Of a stretch of DNA of 64,000 bases, positions 52,769 to 62,016 are shown in pieces. Where the stretch lies: contig NZ_OZ245846.1 of the NCBI RefSeq assembly GCF_965228935.1, positions 5,146,001 to 5,210,000 on the forward strand, in the 5' to 3' direction. Position numbers and translations under genes: made by a program. This DNA comes from Ulvibacterium sp965228935 (GTDB lineage: Bacteria > Bacteroidota > Bacteroidia > Flavobacteriales > Flavobacteriaceae). Every line of letters begins with the position of its first letter. Position 1 is the stretch's first letter. The notes under the pieces are model-generated. The model made no database searches, was not told where the DNA came from, and saw only the letters and a program-made list of their open reading frames with translations.

Positions 52769-54046
52769 TCATTTGAAAAAAGGCACGTCCTTAACCGCAT
52801 ATTTCCGCATACCTTCTTCATTGATTTCTACGCCAATACCTGGTTTGTTGGAAAGTGGAATAAAGCCATCTACCACCATGGGACCGTCAAAGGTTACGAT
52901 TTCCTTGAACATTGGGTTTTTGTGGAAGTAAATCTGCCATTCCAATATCATGAAATTAGGTACGGATGCACAAACATGGCAAGAGGCCATGGCTCCGAGG
53001 TATGAGGCCACCATATGTGGTGAAAAGGGCACATAATACAAGTTGGCCAAATTAGCAATCCGCTGGGCCTCGCCCAAACCGCCCGCCTTCTGTAGATCCG
53101 GCATAATGATGTCCACCGCTCCCGCTTCCAACAAGGGTCTAAAGCCATAGGCCAAATAATGGTTTTCCCCAGCGCAGATAGGGGTACTGGTCGATTCCGT
53201 AATCTTTTTATAGGCCTCTACATTTTCGGCAGGAATAGGTTCTTCCAGCCACATCATATTCAAGGGTTCCAAAACCTTTGCTACCCGTTCTCCTGTAGTA
53301 GTATCATATCGCCCATGCATATCGGCACAAATGTCGATATTGGGACCTACCGCTTGCCGTGCCGCCGCCATCTGATCATACATGCGCTGAATCTCTGCCG
53401 GACTTGCCGTCCAATTGTATGCATCATACTTATTAGGGTCGTTGGCCTGATCCAAATCAAACTTTACCGCGGTGAATCCCATATCCACGGCCTCCTTGGC
53501 ACTAGCCGCGAAATCCTCGGGTTTGGGAAGTTTGTTTTGATAAAGTGCCGTATCCATATACACCCTGATCTTGTCCCTAAATTTCCCTCCCAACAATTGG
53601 TATACGGGAAGTCCCAAGGCCTTACCGGCCAAATCCCATAAGGCGGACTCCACGGCCGTAAGGACCGAAACATACATCCCGGCCTGCGCCCCTTCAAAAA
53701 AACCCCTTCTTCGTAAATCCTCGAACAATCGATGTACATTTAAGGGACTTTTTCCCTTTAATCGTTCCCCGAATATTTTTACCAAATGGTAGGTTCCGGG
53801 GGTGGCATCGACACCTTCACCATGCCCAACGATATCCTGATTGGTATAGATTTTTACAAAAAGACTGTGACCGCCCCGGATGTATCCACATTTAACATCC
53901 GTAATCTTAAGGTCGGATGGGGCGGACAGTTTTGGTGTCCGATTAACTGCGGTTTCAAATTCTTTTCCGTAACTGGCCAAAGGTATGGCGGACAGTGCAC
54001 CGGCAGCCATGGTTTTGGTCAAAAAGTCTCTTCTTGAGTTTTTCAT
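52769..54046 (-). CDS. mandelate racemase / muconate lactonizing enzyme family protein, Tat-exported
   Basis: A 425-residue enolase-superfamily enzyme with a Tat-type signal (NSRRDFLTKT). The catalytic and metal-site regions are TAVKFDLD, DICADMHG, MWLEEPIP and PICAGENHY in the expected order. Members dehydrate sugar acids such as galactonate or gluconate. Export is unusual for the family but recurs in Bacteroidota. It is probably co-transcribed with the RraA-like gene upstream on the same strand. Confidence 0.86.
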   Translation of the reverse strand: MKNSRRDFLTKTMAAGALSAIPLASYGKEFETAVNRTPKLSAPSDLKITDVKCGYIRGGHSLFVKIYTNQDIVGHGEGVDATPGTYHLVKIFGERLKGKSPLNVHRLFEDLRRRGFFEGAQAGMYVSVLTAVESALWDLAGKALGLPVYQLLGGKFRDKIRVYMDTALYQNKLPKPEDFAASAKEAVDMGFTAVKFDLDQANDPNKYDAYNWTASPAEIQRMYDQMAAARQAVGPNIDICADMHGRYDTTTGERVAKVLEPLNMMWLEEPIPAENVEAYKKITESTSTPICAGENHYLAYGFRPLLEAGAVDIIMPDLQKAGGLGEAQRIANLANLYYVPFSPHMVASYLGAMASCHVCASVPNFMILEWQIYFHKNPMFKEIVTFDGPMVVDGFIPLSNKPGIGVEINEEGMRKYAVKDVPFFK

Positions 54047-54093
54047 TTTCTGGATTTTACGATTATTTTGGAAGGTTAGTCTTCATATTCAAT

Positions 54094-55053
54094 TTACCAT
54101 GTTCGCGTCTTGAGTAATTCCTGTATTTGTGCCTTGGGCACAGGTAATTCATCGATATGGGCATTGAGCCATTGCGAAAAATCCTTCTCTATTTCATCGG
54201 ACCAGCGGGAATCGATTTGCCCTGGGGTATATTTCTGTTCGCGCAACCTTTGGTGTCCGAACATATCCCGAAGTCGTACAACTTCGGAAGTCTTTACCAC
54301 CTTTTCCGCCAAGTGCGGAGGAATGAACATAACCCCGCCATCACGCCCAAGAACTACATCCCCGGGCATTACGGTTGCCATTCCTATGCGCGTGGGTGTG
54401 TTGATCCCGATCAAGGTAGTATTGAGTTCCCCATCCGGATTATTCAGGTGATGGGACGGATGGTAAGTCCGAAAAAATGAGGTGAAGGATTCCAGTTCCT
54501 TTAAACCGTCTATATCCCGTATTGCCCCATTGTAAACGATTCCGTTTCCCGTCTTGGCGTAGATAGAGTTACCTAAATTATCGCCGATGGTAGGACCGTC
54601 CAAATGTGCCCCAAATTGATCTACCACATAAACATCCCCCTTGATCAACAAATCTATGGTCCAGGCATTTTGCGATTTTATGCGGCCATCTTGGGTATGC
54701 CCCTTTTCATCGATTACGCGATGTATATCCGGTCTACCTGGTACAAATACCGCCGTGACGGCCCTTCCCACCAAAACACTATCTGGATTGATCGTCTGCC
54801 AATTTTCTTCATACTGATATTTAAAATTTTGGCCCTTGAGTACGGCCCAGGCCTCTTCGAGGGTCACCTTTTTCATGCGTTCCAAGATTTCATCGGAGAC
54901 ATAAGGTCGTCCATCCGCCAAACGCTCACCTTTCCATTCGGGCGTTAAAAAAATGAGCTCCTCTTTTGAGATTTGCTGGGCAGGGGCCATTAGTGAAATC
55001 AATAGAAACGAGAATGGGAAGTATTTGCGAAAAGTAAGAAGGTTGGTGGTCAT
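54094..55053 (-). CDS. RraA/HMG aldolase family protein, secreted
   Basis: A 319-residue protein with signal peptide MTTNLLTFRKYFPFSFLLIS and an RraA-like (dimethylmenaquinone methyltransferase) domain including VVDQFGAHLDGPTIGDNLG and VMPGDVVLGRDGGV. Family members are 4-hydroxy-4-methyl-2-oxoglutarate aldolases or oxaloacetate decarboxylases rather than methyltransferases. Next to an enolase-superfamily dehydratase it could cleave the resulting 2-oxo acid, a link that is inferred. Confidence 0.82.
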   Translation of the reverse strand: MTTNLLTFRKYFPFSFLLISLMAPAQQISKEELIFLTPEWKGERLADGRPYVSDEILERMKKVTLEEAWAVLKGQNFKYQYEENWQTINPDSVLVGRAVTAVFVPGRPDIHRVIDEKGHTQDGRIKSQNAWTIDLLIKGDVYVVDQFGAHLDGPTIGDNLGNSIYAKTGNGIVYNGAIRDIDGLKELESFTSFFRTYHPSHHLNNPDGELNTTLIGINTPTRIGMATVMPGDVVLGRDGGVMFIPPHLAEKVVKTSEVVRLRDMFGHQRLREQKYTPGQIDSRWSDEIEKDFSQWLNAHIDELPVPKAQIQELLKTRTW

Positions 55054-55246
55054 TTTTGTCGATTTATCAGGTTCTTAAACAAGTTAAGAAAACCACTTTA
55101 ATTCTGCCTAAAGTCCATCGACAGATTACGGTGATTGGAATGTTTTTAATCCTTCATGTATTTTCATTACGTTTCAGAATGATGGTACCCTAAAACTTTT
55201 GGACAATCCCAAATAAAAACTAACTTACGCCCTTAATTTTTTTTGC

Positions 55247-55897
55247 ATGGTGAAATATCGCATTATCCTACTTGCTTTGTTAACCTACGCTATAGGTCAT
55301 TCACAGGATTCTTCCCGTTTTAAGGACGAAGTGGAGGCCATCACCAAAAAATACGATTCCCTTTGGGATCCTTCCAAACCAACCGTTGTTTTTACTGGCA
55401 GTTCCAGTATACGGATTTGGAAAGACTTGGAGCAGCGTTTTCCACAGCATCAAATTATCAACTCCGGTTTTGGCGGCTCACAGGCCTCCGATCTATTGAT
55501 TCATGTGGATGAACTCGTTTTAAAGTATAATCCATCAAAGGTCTTTATTTATGAGGGGGACAATGATATTTCAGCCCATAAAAGGCCCAATGCAATTATT
55601 GACACTTCCAAGGAAATCATCGATAAAATCAAAAAAAAAGACAGTACTACGCAAATTGTACTCATATCGGCAAAACCAAGTATTGCCCGATGGAACCTAA
55701 AACGGAAATACAAAAGGTTGAACCGTAAGTTCAACAGATTGAGCAAAAAAGACGACCACTTGGAATTTGCGGATGTCTGGACACCCATGTTAAACGGAAG
55801 AAAGGTAAAGACCGATATTTTCATCAAGGACGGACTTCATATGAATGCCCAGGGATATGAGCTATGGCATAACGTAATAAAGGCGTATATGGATTAA
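55247..55897 (+). CDS. secreted SGNH/GDSL hydrolase
   Basis: A 216-residue esterase-like protein with signal peptide ending at IGHSQ, block I VVFTGSSSIRIWKDLE with the nucleophile serine, block III YEGDNDIS and block V DGLHMNAQGYELW with the Asp-His pair. It probably deacetylates carbohydrates or peptidoglycan. It precedes a GH20 hexosaminidase on the same strand. Confidence 0.88.
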   Translation: MVKYRIILLALLTYAIGHSQDSSRFKDEVEAITKKYDSLWDPSKPTVVFTGSSSIRIWKDLEQRFPQHQIINSGFGGSQASDLLIHVDELVLKYNPSKVFIYEGDNDISAHKRPNAIIDTSKEIIDKIKKKDSTTQIVLISAKPSIARWNLKRKYKRLNRKFNRLSKKDDHLEFADVWTPMLNGRKVKTDIFIKDGLHMNAQGYELWHNVIKAYMD

Positions 55898-55959
55898 ATT
55901 TGAAATTTTATGACGCGCTATAATACATCGATCAACATATCAACCTTAAATTTTTAAAA

Positions 55960-57576
55960 ATGCTTAAATCGACCTTAATCAAAGGCTTTTCGTTTCTGTT
56001 TGTCCTTATTCATATTCTGGCCTGTCAGGAAGAAAAAAGGAAACCCATTAATTTTCCACCTACCGATCTGGCCAAGGAGAGTTTTATGCCGAAACCCTTA
56101 AAAATAGTTCCGACCCATTCGGCCTTCGCTTTGGATCGCTATACGGCTATCTTTACTTCCCAAAACGAGTCCGATTATGAAAAAATAGGGCAATTTTTGG
56201 CCGATAAGATCAAATCCAAAATAGATCTGGAAATACCGGTCAATAAGGAAGCCCCTGAAGGCACACAACGGGTCATTTATATCAACCGATCGGATAGTCT
56301 GGAGATGGAATCTCCCGAGGCTTACGAACTGTACATTACCCAAGATACGGTAATCCTGAATTCCAATACGGCGGAAGGGGCATTCCGAGGGATACAGACA
56401 TTACGCCAAATTATTCCCGAGGCCAGCAACGATACCTTGGCCGAACAGCGTATATGGCCCGTTCCTTCGGGCAAGATTATGGACAGTCCCAACTTTGCTT
56501 ATAGAGGTTCCATGTTGGATGTGGCCCGACATTTCTTTAGTGTTGAGGATGTAAAGAAATATATAGACCTGCTTTCCTACTACAAGATCAATGTGTTGCA
56601 CCTTCACCTAACGGATGACCAGGGTTGGCGCATTGAAATAAAATCATGGCCCAAGCTCACAGAAATCGGCGGAAGTACCGAAGTTGGCGGTGAGGCGGGG
56701 GGGTTTTTCACCCAAGAGGACTACAAAGAAATTGTGGACTACGCCGCTGAACGTTATATGACCGTAATACCCGAAGTGGACATGCCCGGGCATACCAATG
56801 CGGCATCCGTTTCCTACCCTTTTTTAAATGGCAACGGAAAAACACCCAAACTCTATGAAGGTACGCATGTAGGCTTTAGCACATTTGATACCCGAAAGGA
56901 TACCGTATATACCTTTATCGATGATGTGGTACGAGAGATTTCGGCGATTACGCCTGGGCCCTATTTTCATATCGGAGGTGATGAAAGCCACGTGACCAAG
57001 AAAAAGGATTATATCTATTTTGTGGAAAGGGTGGAAAAAATCGTACAAAAACACGGCAAGCGGATGATAGGCTGGGACGAGGTGGCCACCGCAGATATCG
57101 ATTCCACCTCCATAGCACAATGGTGGGCCAGTGAGGAAAATGCCAAAAAAGCGGTTGAAAGAGGGATGCAACTCATTGTATCCCCCGCCAAGAAGGCCTA
57201 TCTGGATATGCAATACGATACACTTTCCAAACATGGACTCCATTGGGCGGCCTATATCCCTGTAGATACGGCCTATATCTGGAATCCGGATACCTATGGC
57301 GGTATTCCCAAAGAAAACATTTTGGGTGTAGAGGCTCCGTTATGGTCGGAGACTATCAGTACTATCGACGAATTGGAATATCTGGCCTTTCCCCGGATCC
57401 TTGGTTATTCGGAACTGAGCTGGAGCACGGAGGAAAACCGCGATTGGGAGGACTACAAAGTACGTTTGGCCAACCAAGCCCCCTTCTTAGATCGCATGAA
57501 CGTAAAGTATTATCCCTCACCCTTAATCGATTGGAAAAAGAGCAAATACACCTATGAGGAGATAGAGAAGGACTAA
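55960..57576 (+). CDS. beta-N-acetylhexosaminidase (GH20), lipoprotein
   Basis: A 538-residue enzyme with lipobox LIHILAC and an N-terminal Glyco_hydro_20b domain up to about residue 175. The catalytic barrel carries HLHLTDDQGWRIEI and the catalytic pair D341-E342 in HIGGDESH. It removes terminal N-acetylhexosamines from chitin-like, glycan or peptidoglycan fragments in the periplasm or at the surface. Substrate-assisted catalysis is the family norm. Confidence 0.93.
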   Translation: MLKSTLIKGFSFLFVLIHILACQEEKRKPINFPPTDLAKESFMPKPLKIVPTHSAFALDRYTAIFTSQNESDYEKIGQFLADKIKSKIDLEIPVNKEAPEGTQRVIYINRSDSLEMESPEAYELYITQDTVILNSNTAEGAFRGIQTLRQIIPEASNDTLAEQRIWPVPSGKIMDSPNFAYRGSMLDVARHFFSVEDVKKYIDLLSYYKINVLHLHLTDDQGWRIEIKSWPKLTEIGGSTEVGGEAGGFFTQEDYKEIVDYAAERYMTVIPEVDMPGHTNAASVSYPFLNGNGKTPKLYEGTHVGFSTFDTRKDTVYTFIDDVVREISAITPGPYFHIGGDESHVTKKKDYIYFVERVEKIVQKHGKRMIGWDEVATADIDSTSIAQWWASEENAKKAVERGMQLIVSPAKKAYLDMQYDTLSKHGLHWAAYIPVDTAYIWNPDTYGGIPKENILGVEAPLWSETISTIDELEYLAFPRILGYSELSWSTEENRDWEDYKVRLANQAPFLDRMNVKYYPSPLIDWKKSKYTYEEIEKD

Positions 57577-57670
57577 AAAATCGGAGAAAAGGTCATCATG
57601 GGAAAATCCTTATTTGTCCTATGTAAGCCATTTTTGTAAAATTATTAGCGTTCCAACCAATAAATAAAAA

Positions 57671-57705
57671 AAGCCTCGGCAAATTGCGAGGCTTTTATTT
57701 TTTAT
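57671..57705. terminator. bidirectional rho-independent terminator
   Basis: The stem AAGCCTCG...CGAGGCTT lies between the convergent GH20 and DUF5606 genes, with A-rich sequence before and T-rich after, so it works for both directions. Confidence 0.8.
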
Positions 57706-57714
57706 TTTTAGTTG

Positions 57715-58134
57715 TTACTCTTCTTCAGAGGAGTCTTCCTCATCATCGGAAAAATCGGTAATGCCATTATCATGCAGGAGGTTATACCACTGGATTACTT
57801 TTTTAATATCACTGGCATATACCCTATCCTCATCATAATTGGGCAATACTTCAAAGAAGTATTCCTCCAAGACAATTTTCTCAGCCTTGTGGGCAACGGA
57901 TGTTTTTCCCCCTTTTTCCTTTATCTGTATCTTTTGGAAAACTTCCCGTAACGGTAATTCTTCTTCCAAGGTATAGATAGCTATTTCCGAAAGTACACTG
58001 ACGTTGTTGTGCGCACCCACAGATACTCTTTTTTTATCCAAAAGGGATTCGGCCACAAAACCGGTTCGGGTCTGGGTCAGCAGTCTATAAAGACCGGGTT
58101 TGCCACCAATAGAAAGAATTTTGTCCAAACTCAT
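57715..58134 (-). CDS. DUF5606 domain protein
   Basis: A 139-residue protein with the family opening MSLDKILSIGGKPGLYRLL and a very acidic C-terminus (DDEEDSSEEE). DUF5606 proteins are conserved across Bacteroidota next to def and ruvX, as here, and have no established function. It is cytoplasmic and probably nucleic-acid- or stress-associated, though nothing here proves it. Confidence 0.88.
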   Translation of the reverse strand: MSLDKILSIGGKPGLYRLLTQTRTGFVAESLLDKKRVSVGAHNNVSVLSEIAIYTLEEELPLREVFQKIQIKEKGGKTSVAHKAEKIVLEEYFFEVLPNYDEDRVYASDIKKVIQWYNLLHDNGITDFSDDEEDSSEEE

Positions 58135-58312
58135 GTATTCAAAAATTTAAAGCCGCAAATATGGTATTTTTCGCTTGACCTGGGAATTAAATAAGGATTT
58201 TTTTTAACAATACGTTCCTTTTCCCGATTTGCCTTTCACTATATTAAATGGGAATCCGGATTTATTAGGCAAGCTAAACAAAAAATGTCTTTTGGTAAAA
58301 GAAGTTCTAAAT

Positions 58313-58903
58313 TTAACGTCCCTTCTTAAGATTGGGAAAACGCATGCGGTAATCCACCTCTATCTTCCCTTTGGAGATATTGTTCAACCTTCCCTTTAGC
58401 AATCGTTTTTTCAAGGGCGAAAGCTTATCCGTAAACAGTATCCCCTGAATATGATCGTATTCGTGCTGAATCACTCGGGCCAAAAGTCCATCATAGGTTT
58501 CTGTATGTTCCTTAAAATTTTCGTCCAGATAAGAAACGGTAATGGTATCCATCCGCTTTACATCCTCACGGATATCGGGAATACTAAGGCAACCCTCATT
58601 AAAGGTCCATTCCTCACCCGTTTCCTTTTCCATTTTGGCATTAATAAAAGCCTTTTTGAAACCGCTCAACTTTTTTCGTTCCTCTTCCGAAAGTTCTTCA
58701 TCATCCGCAAAAGGGGAAGTGTCCACCAAAAATAGACGGATGGGCAGTCCTATTTGTGGTGCGGCCAACCCGACACCCTTGGCATTGTACATGGTCTCCC
58801 ACATATTGGTCAATAACTCATCCAATTGGGGATATTCTTCGTTTATTTCCTTGCCCACCTTGCGCAATACAGGGTCGCCGTAGGCCACTATGGGTAATGT
58901 CAT
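58313..58903 (-). CDS. def: peptide deformylase
   Basis: Removes the formyl group from nascent proteins. All three metal-site motifs are intact: GVGLAAPQ (43-50), EGCLS (103-107) and QHEYDH (146-151). At 196 residues it has the Bacteroidota length, with an insertion around residues 65-82. It overlaps ruvX by four bases and is co-transcribed with it. Confidence 0.96.
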   Translation of the reverse strand: MTLPIVAYGDPVLRKVGKEINEEYPQLDELLTNMWETMYNAKGVGLAAPQIGLPIRLFLVDTSPFADDEELSEEERKKLSGFKKAFINAKMEKETGEEWTFNEGCLSIPDIREDVKRMDTITVSYLDENFKEHTETYDGLLARVIQHEYDHIQGILFTDKLSPLKKRLLKGRLNNISKGKIEVDYRMRFPNLKKGR

Positions 58904-59313
58904 CGATTTCTTTTTAAATAGTCCTGTAGGATTAGGGTTGCACTTATCTCGTCCACCAAAGCCTTGTTCCTGCGCTGTTTTTTCTTTAGTCCTGAATCAA
59001 TCATGGTGCGAAAGGCCATTTTGGAGGTAAAACGTTCATCTTGGCGATCTATAGGTATATCAGGAAATTTCAGGGATAACTGCTTCAGGAAAGGTGTTAT
59101 AAGTGCTTCTGTCTCGGAAGGTGTATTATCCATTTGTTTGGGTTCCCCTACAATGATTTGATCCACTGTTTCGTTTTTCAGATAATCCGTAATAAAAGTA
59201 AGCAATTCATGCGTGGGTACTGTAGTCAACCCCGAAGCGATCAACTTCAATTCGTCGGTGACCGCAATGCCCGTTCTCTTTTTCCCATAATCCAATGCCA
59301 AAAATCGTCCCAA
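58900..59313 (-). CDS. ruvX: putative pre-16S rRNA nuclease / Holliday junction resolvase-like RuvX (YqgF)
   Basis: A 138-residue RNase-H-fold protein with LALDYGKKRTGIAV, VGEPKQMD, DERFTS and DEISATLILQDYL. I start at TTG 59313 because a -7 promoter element lies just upstream and this gives the family's usual length. The upstream ATG 59364 would add 17 unlikely residues through the promoter. Confidence 0.9.
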   Translation of the reverse strand: MGRFLALDYGKKRTGIAVTDELKLIASGLTTVPTHELLTFITDYLKNETVDQIIVGEPKQMDNTPSETEALITPFLKQLSLKFPDIPIDRQDERFTSKMAFRTMIDSGLKKKQRRNKALVDEISATLILQDYLKRNR

Positions 59314-59327
59314 TCCTAAATTTTTGG

Positions 59328-59335
59328 CAAAAATA
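59328..59335 (-). promoter_or_regulatory. probable -7 promoter element of ruvX-def
   Basis: The minus strand reads TATTTTTG, fitting TAnnTTTG, 15 bases before the TTG start. It supports the short ruvX start. Confidence 0.4.
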
Positions 59336-59389
59336 ATCCATAATATATAATAACGGCATTTCAAGATGTACGAATTGAACGATGACCTG

Positions 59390-59397
59390 TATATTTG
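59390..59397 (+). promoter_or_regulatory. probable -7 promoter element of dapD
   Basis: TATATTTG fits TAnnTTTG and ends 19 bases before the dapD ATG. It diverges from the ruvX promoter about 55 bases away. Confidence 0.45.
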
Positions 59398-59416
59398 ATA
59401 AAATTTTACTCAACAA

Positions 59417-60232
59417 ATGACCGAACTGAGACAAATTATCGAAAATGCATGGGACAATCGGGAACTTCTAAAGGATTCCAATACCCAAGATGCCATCCGC
59501 AAACTTATAGATCATATAGATGAAGGAAAACTGCGTTGCGCCGAACCTACAAATAAGGGATGGCAAATTAATGAGTGGGTAAAAAAGGGGGTAGTGCTCT
59601 ATTTTCCGATACAAAAAATGGAGGTCTTGGAAGCGGGCATCTTTGAATACCACGATAAAATCCCATTAAAACGGGGATACCAAGAAAAAGGTATACGGGT
59701 AGTGCCCCATGCCGTAGCCAGACATGGTGCCTATATCTCCCCGGGAACCATCCTAATGCCCAGTTATGTGAATATCGGGGCGTATGTGGATGAAGGTACC
59801 ATGGTAGATACTTGGGCCACGGTCGGTAGTTGTGCCCAAATAGGGAAAAACGTGCATTTAAGTGGAGGTGTTGGTATTGGAGGTGTTTTGGAACCTCTAC
59901 AAGCAGCTCCTGTCATTATTGAGGACAATGCGTTCATCGGTTCAAGATGTATTGTAGTCGAAGGAGTTCGTGTGGAAAAAGAGGCCGTTTTGGGGGCCAA
60001 TGTAGTCCTTACGGCTTCCACTAAAATAATTGATGTTACTGGGGATATACCCGTGGAAACCAAAGGTAGGGTTCCCGCACGTTCAGTTGTTATACCAGGG
60101 AGCTACACAAAGAAATTTAACGCGGGAGATTATCAAGTACCCTGTGCGCTTATCATAGGTACAAGAAAGGAAAGTACAAATAAAAAAACTTCCCTTAATG
60201 ATGCGCTCCGGGAGTATGATGTAGCCGTGTAG
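59417..60232 (+). CDS. dapD: 2,3,4,5-tetrahydropyridine-2,6-dicarboxylate N-succinyltransferase
   Basis: A step in meso-diaminopimelate and lysine synthesis, using succinyl-CoA. The 271-residue protein has an N-terminal helical domain and a left-handed beta-helix with hexapeptide repeats (SYVNIGAYVDEGTMVDTWATVGS quoted in part: VNIGAYVDEGTMVD). The landmark IGGVLEPLQAAPVIIEDN is characteristic of DapD. Succinylase-branch DAP synthesis is normal for this phylum. Confidence 0.95.
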   Translation: MTELRQIIENAWDNRELLKDSNTQDAIRKLIDHIDEGKLRCAEPTNKGWQINEWVKKGVVLYFPIQKMEVLEAGIFEYHDKIPLKRGYQEKGIRVVPHAVARHGAYISPGTILMPSYVNIGAYVDEGTMVDTWATVGSCAQIGKNVHLSGGVGIGGVLEPLQAAPVIIEDNAFIGSRCIVVEGVRVEKEAVLGANVVLTASTKIIDVTGDIPVETKGRVPARSVVIPGSYTKKFNAGDYQVPCALIIGTRKESTNKKTSLNDALREYDVAV

Positions 60233-60334
60233 AAGGATATTTGTAGGAAATTTATGGAGTAATATACTATTTTCTATTTTTTTTAGTTATAGATTTGTTT
60301 ATAGAATTGATTATACCTGCTTAACAAAATTGTT

Positions 60335-61129
60335 ATGAAAACCCCCCCCGAAAAAATATCCGCACTTATTATTGCCTATAATGAGATAGGCTATATTGAA
60401 AAATGCATTGAGTCCATTTCCTTTGCCGATGAGATTGTAGTCGTAGATTCTTATAGTACTGATGGTACCTACGAGTTCTTACAGAATCATCCAAAAGTAA
60501 AGGTCATTCAACATCCCTTCTCTAATTTTACACTTCAAAAATCTTTTGCGTTAAAGCAAGCTTCCTATGATTGGGTATTGTTTTTGGATGCGGACGAGGT
60601 TGTTTCCGAAGAACTGAAATTGGAGATAATTGATACGGTAGACGGCGATAAAAGTCATGCCGCATATTGGTTCTATAGAAAATTCATGTTCCAGGACAGT
60701 CCTTTGCATTTCAGTGGATGGCAGACGGATAAAAACTACAGGTTATTTCGAAAAAGCAAAGCTCGATTTTCCGATAAAAAAATAGTTCATGAGACCTTGG
60801 TAGTGGATGGCACGTCAGGTATCCTTAAGCAAAAATTGACACATTATTGCTACAAGAGCTATGAGGATTACAAAGCTAAAATGTTGAAATATGGACGCTT
60901 AAAGGCTAAGGAAGATTTTTACAGGGAGCGGAGATTCAATTTTTTATCATTGATTTTTAAGCCGTTATGGAAATTTTTTAACCACTATTTTCTTCGTTTG
61001 GGAATATTGGATGGCAAAAATGGGATTACCATTTGCTACTTGAATGCCTTAAGCGATTTGGAAAGATATCGCGAGCTTAAAAAATTGGAGAAAAAGAACG
61101 AACTGGCATACTACCTGGTAATGCCGTAA
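60335..61129 (+). CDS. family 2 glycosyltransferase, WaaE/KdtX-like
   Basis: A 264-residue GT-A enzyme with IIAYNEIGYIEKCIES, the VVDSYSTDGT donor loop and LFLDADEVVSEE with the metal motif. It resembles lipopolysaccharide core beta-1,4-glucosyltransferases (WaaE/KdtX). The C-terminal region has a short hydrophobic segment. It overlaps the next, convergent gene by 19 bases. It is the first gene of a glycan cluster at the right edge. Confidence 0.9.
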   Translation: MKTPPEKISALIIAYNEIGYIEKCIESISFADEIVVVDSYSTDGTYEFLQNHPKVKVIQHPFSNFTLQKSFALKQASYDWVLFLDADEVVSEELKLEIIDTVDGDKSHAAYWFYRKFMFQDSPLHFSGWQTDKNYRLFRKSKARFSDKKIVHETLVVDGTSGILKQKLTHYCYKSYEDYKAKMLKYGRLKAKEDFYRERRFNFLSLIFKPLWKFFNHYFLRLGILDGKNGITICYLNALSDLERYRELKKLEKKNELAYYLVMP

Positions 61130-61923
61130 TAGGTCCACACACTTTTTTTCTGTCTTACTTCCTTACGGATTACCTGATTTTTGGCAATAGCCTCCGGTGT
61201 TCTATATCCACGCTCATGATCTAGATGAACACAGACCGCGCTATAGCGTAATTGCTTTGATCGTACGCCAAAATTAAAAAGACGTTCGCCAAATTCACGA
61301 TCTTCACCTCCATACTGCATGCGTTCGTCAAACCCATTTACGTTAAGAATGTCTTTCTTCCATCCTGAGGAATTATGGCCGTTCCAACTGGCATTGGTCG
61401 GTGTAAATGTGTTGAACAAGGTAGATATGAACCCTCTTGCGGTTAATTTGTTGTTCTTGAAAGTCTTGGGGATACCTTTTTCCTTTAGCCATTGGATATT
61501 AAAACAATTCTGCATTTCAATATCCTTCAAAGTAATGGCTTTTGAGATGTTCATCGGCAACATATAATATCCCCCGGAAATAAAATACCCGGGTTCCTTG
61601 TTGATATAGTGGACCTGTACAAAATCCTCACGGGGAATACAATCCCCATCCGTCATGATGATATATTCGGCACTAGTGGCCTGGATGGCCTTGTTCAGAA
61701 TCCTACATTTTTGAAACCCATCATCCTCCTGCCATACGTGATGTATCGGGTAGCTTACCTTTTCGTCCATTTGGGCTATGAGTTCCTTGGTTTCCGATCC
61801 GGAACCATCATCGGCGATAATGACCTCAAAATCCTTGTAGGTCTGGCATTGAAACCCCCATAACACCTTTTGGAGCCATTCCGGTTTGTTATAGGTACTT
61901 ATGATTACACTGACCGTGCTCAA
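61111..61923 (-). CDS. family 2 glycosyltransferase with N-terminal-galactosyl-type domain
   Basis: A 270-residue protein starting at TTG 61923, preceded by GGAAAA. The motifs are VIISTYNKPEWLQKVL, VIIADDGSGSETKEL, IMTDGDCIPREDF and NGFDERMQYGGEDREF, the pattern of chondroitin-polymerase-like or galactosyltransferase GT2/GT27 enzymes. The acceptor is unknown. The longer frame to 62037 crosses the promoter of the divergent gene and is rejected. Confidence 0.85.
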   Translation of the reverse strand: MSTVSVIISTYNKPEWLQKVLWGFQCQTYKDFEVIIADDGSGSETKELIAQMDEKVSYPIHHVWQEDDGFQKCRILNKAIQATSAEYIIMTDGDCIPREDFVQVHYINKEPGYFISGGYYMLPMNISKAITLKDIEMQNCFNIQWLKEKGIPKTFKNNKLTARGFISTLFNTFTPTNASWNGHNSSGWKKDILNVNGFDERMQYGGEDREFGERLFNFGVRSKQLRYSAVCVHLDHERGYRTPEAIAKNQVIRKEVRQKKSVWTYYGITR

Positions 61924-61934
61924 GCTATTTTCCT

Positions 61935-61960
61935 TAAATTTGTCCAACTTTACAAATGTA
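61935..61960. promoter_or_regulatory. overlapping divergent -7 elements
   Basis: TAAATTTG (61935-61942, plus strand) and TACATTTG (61953-61960 on the minus strand). The minus element has TTGG 18 bases upstream as a possible -33. The two predicted start points fall within about five bases of each other, so each polymerase would run through the other promoter. Confidence 0.4.
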
Positions 61961-62016
61961 GTTTTTTGAGTTCCATCTCCAATATAAATCCAAAAAATTC
62001 TGTTTTCCGCACCTAC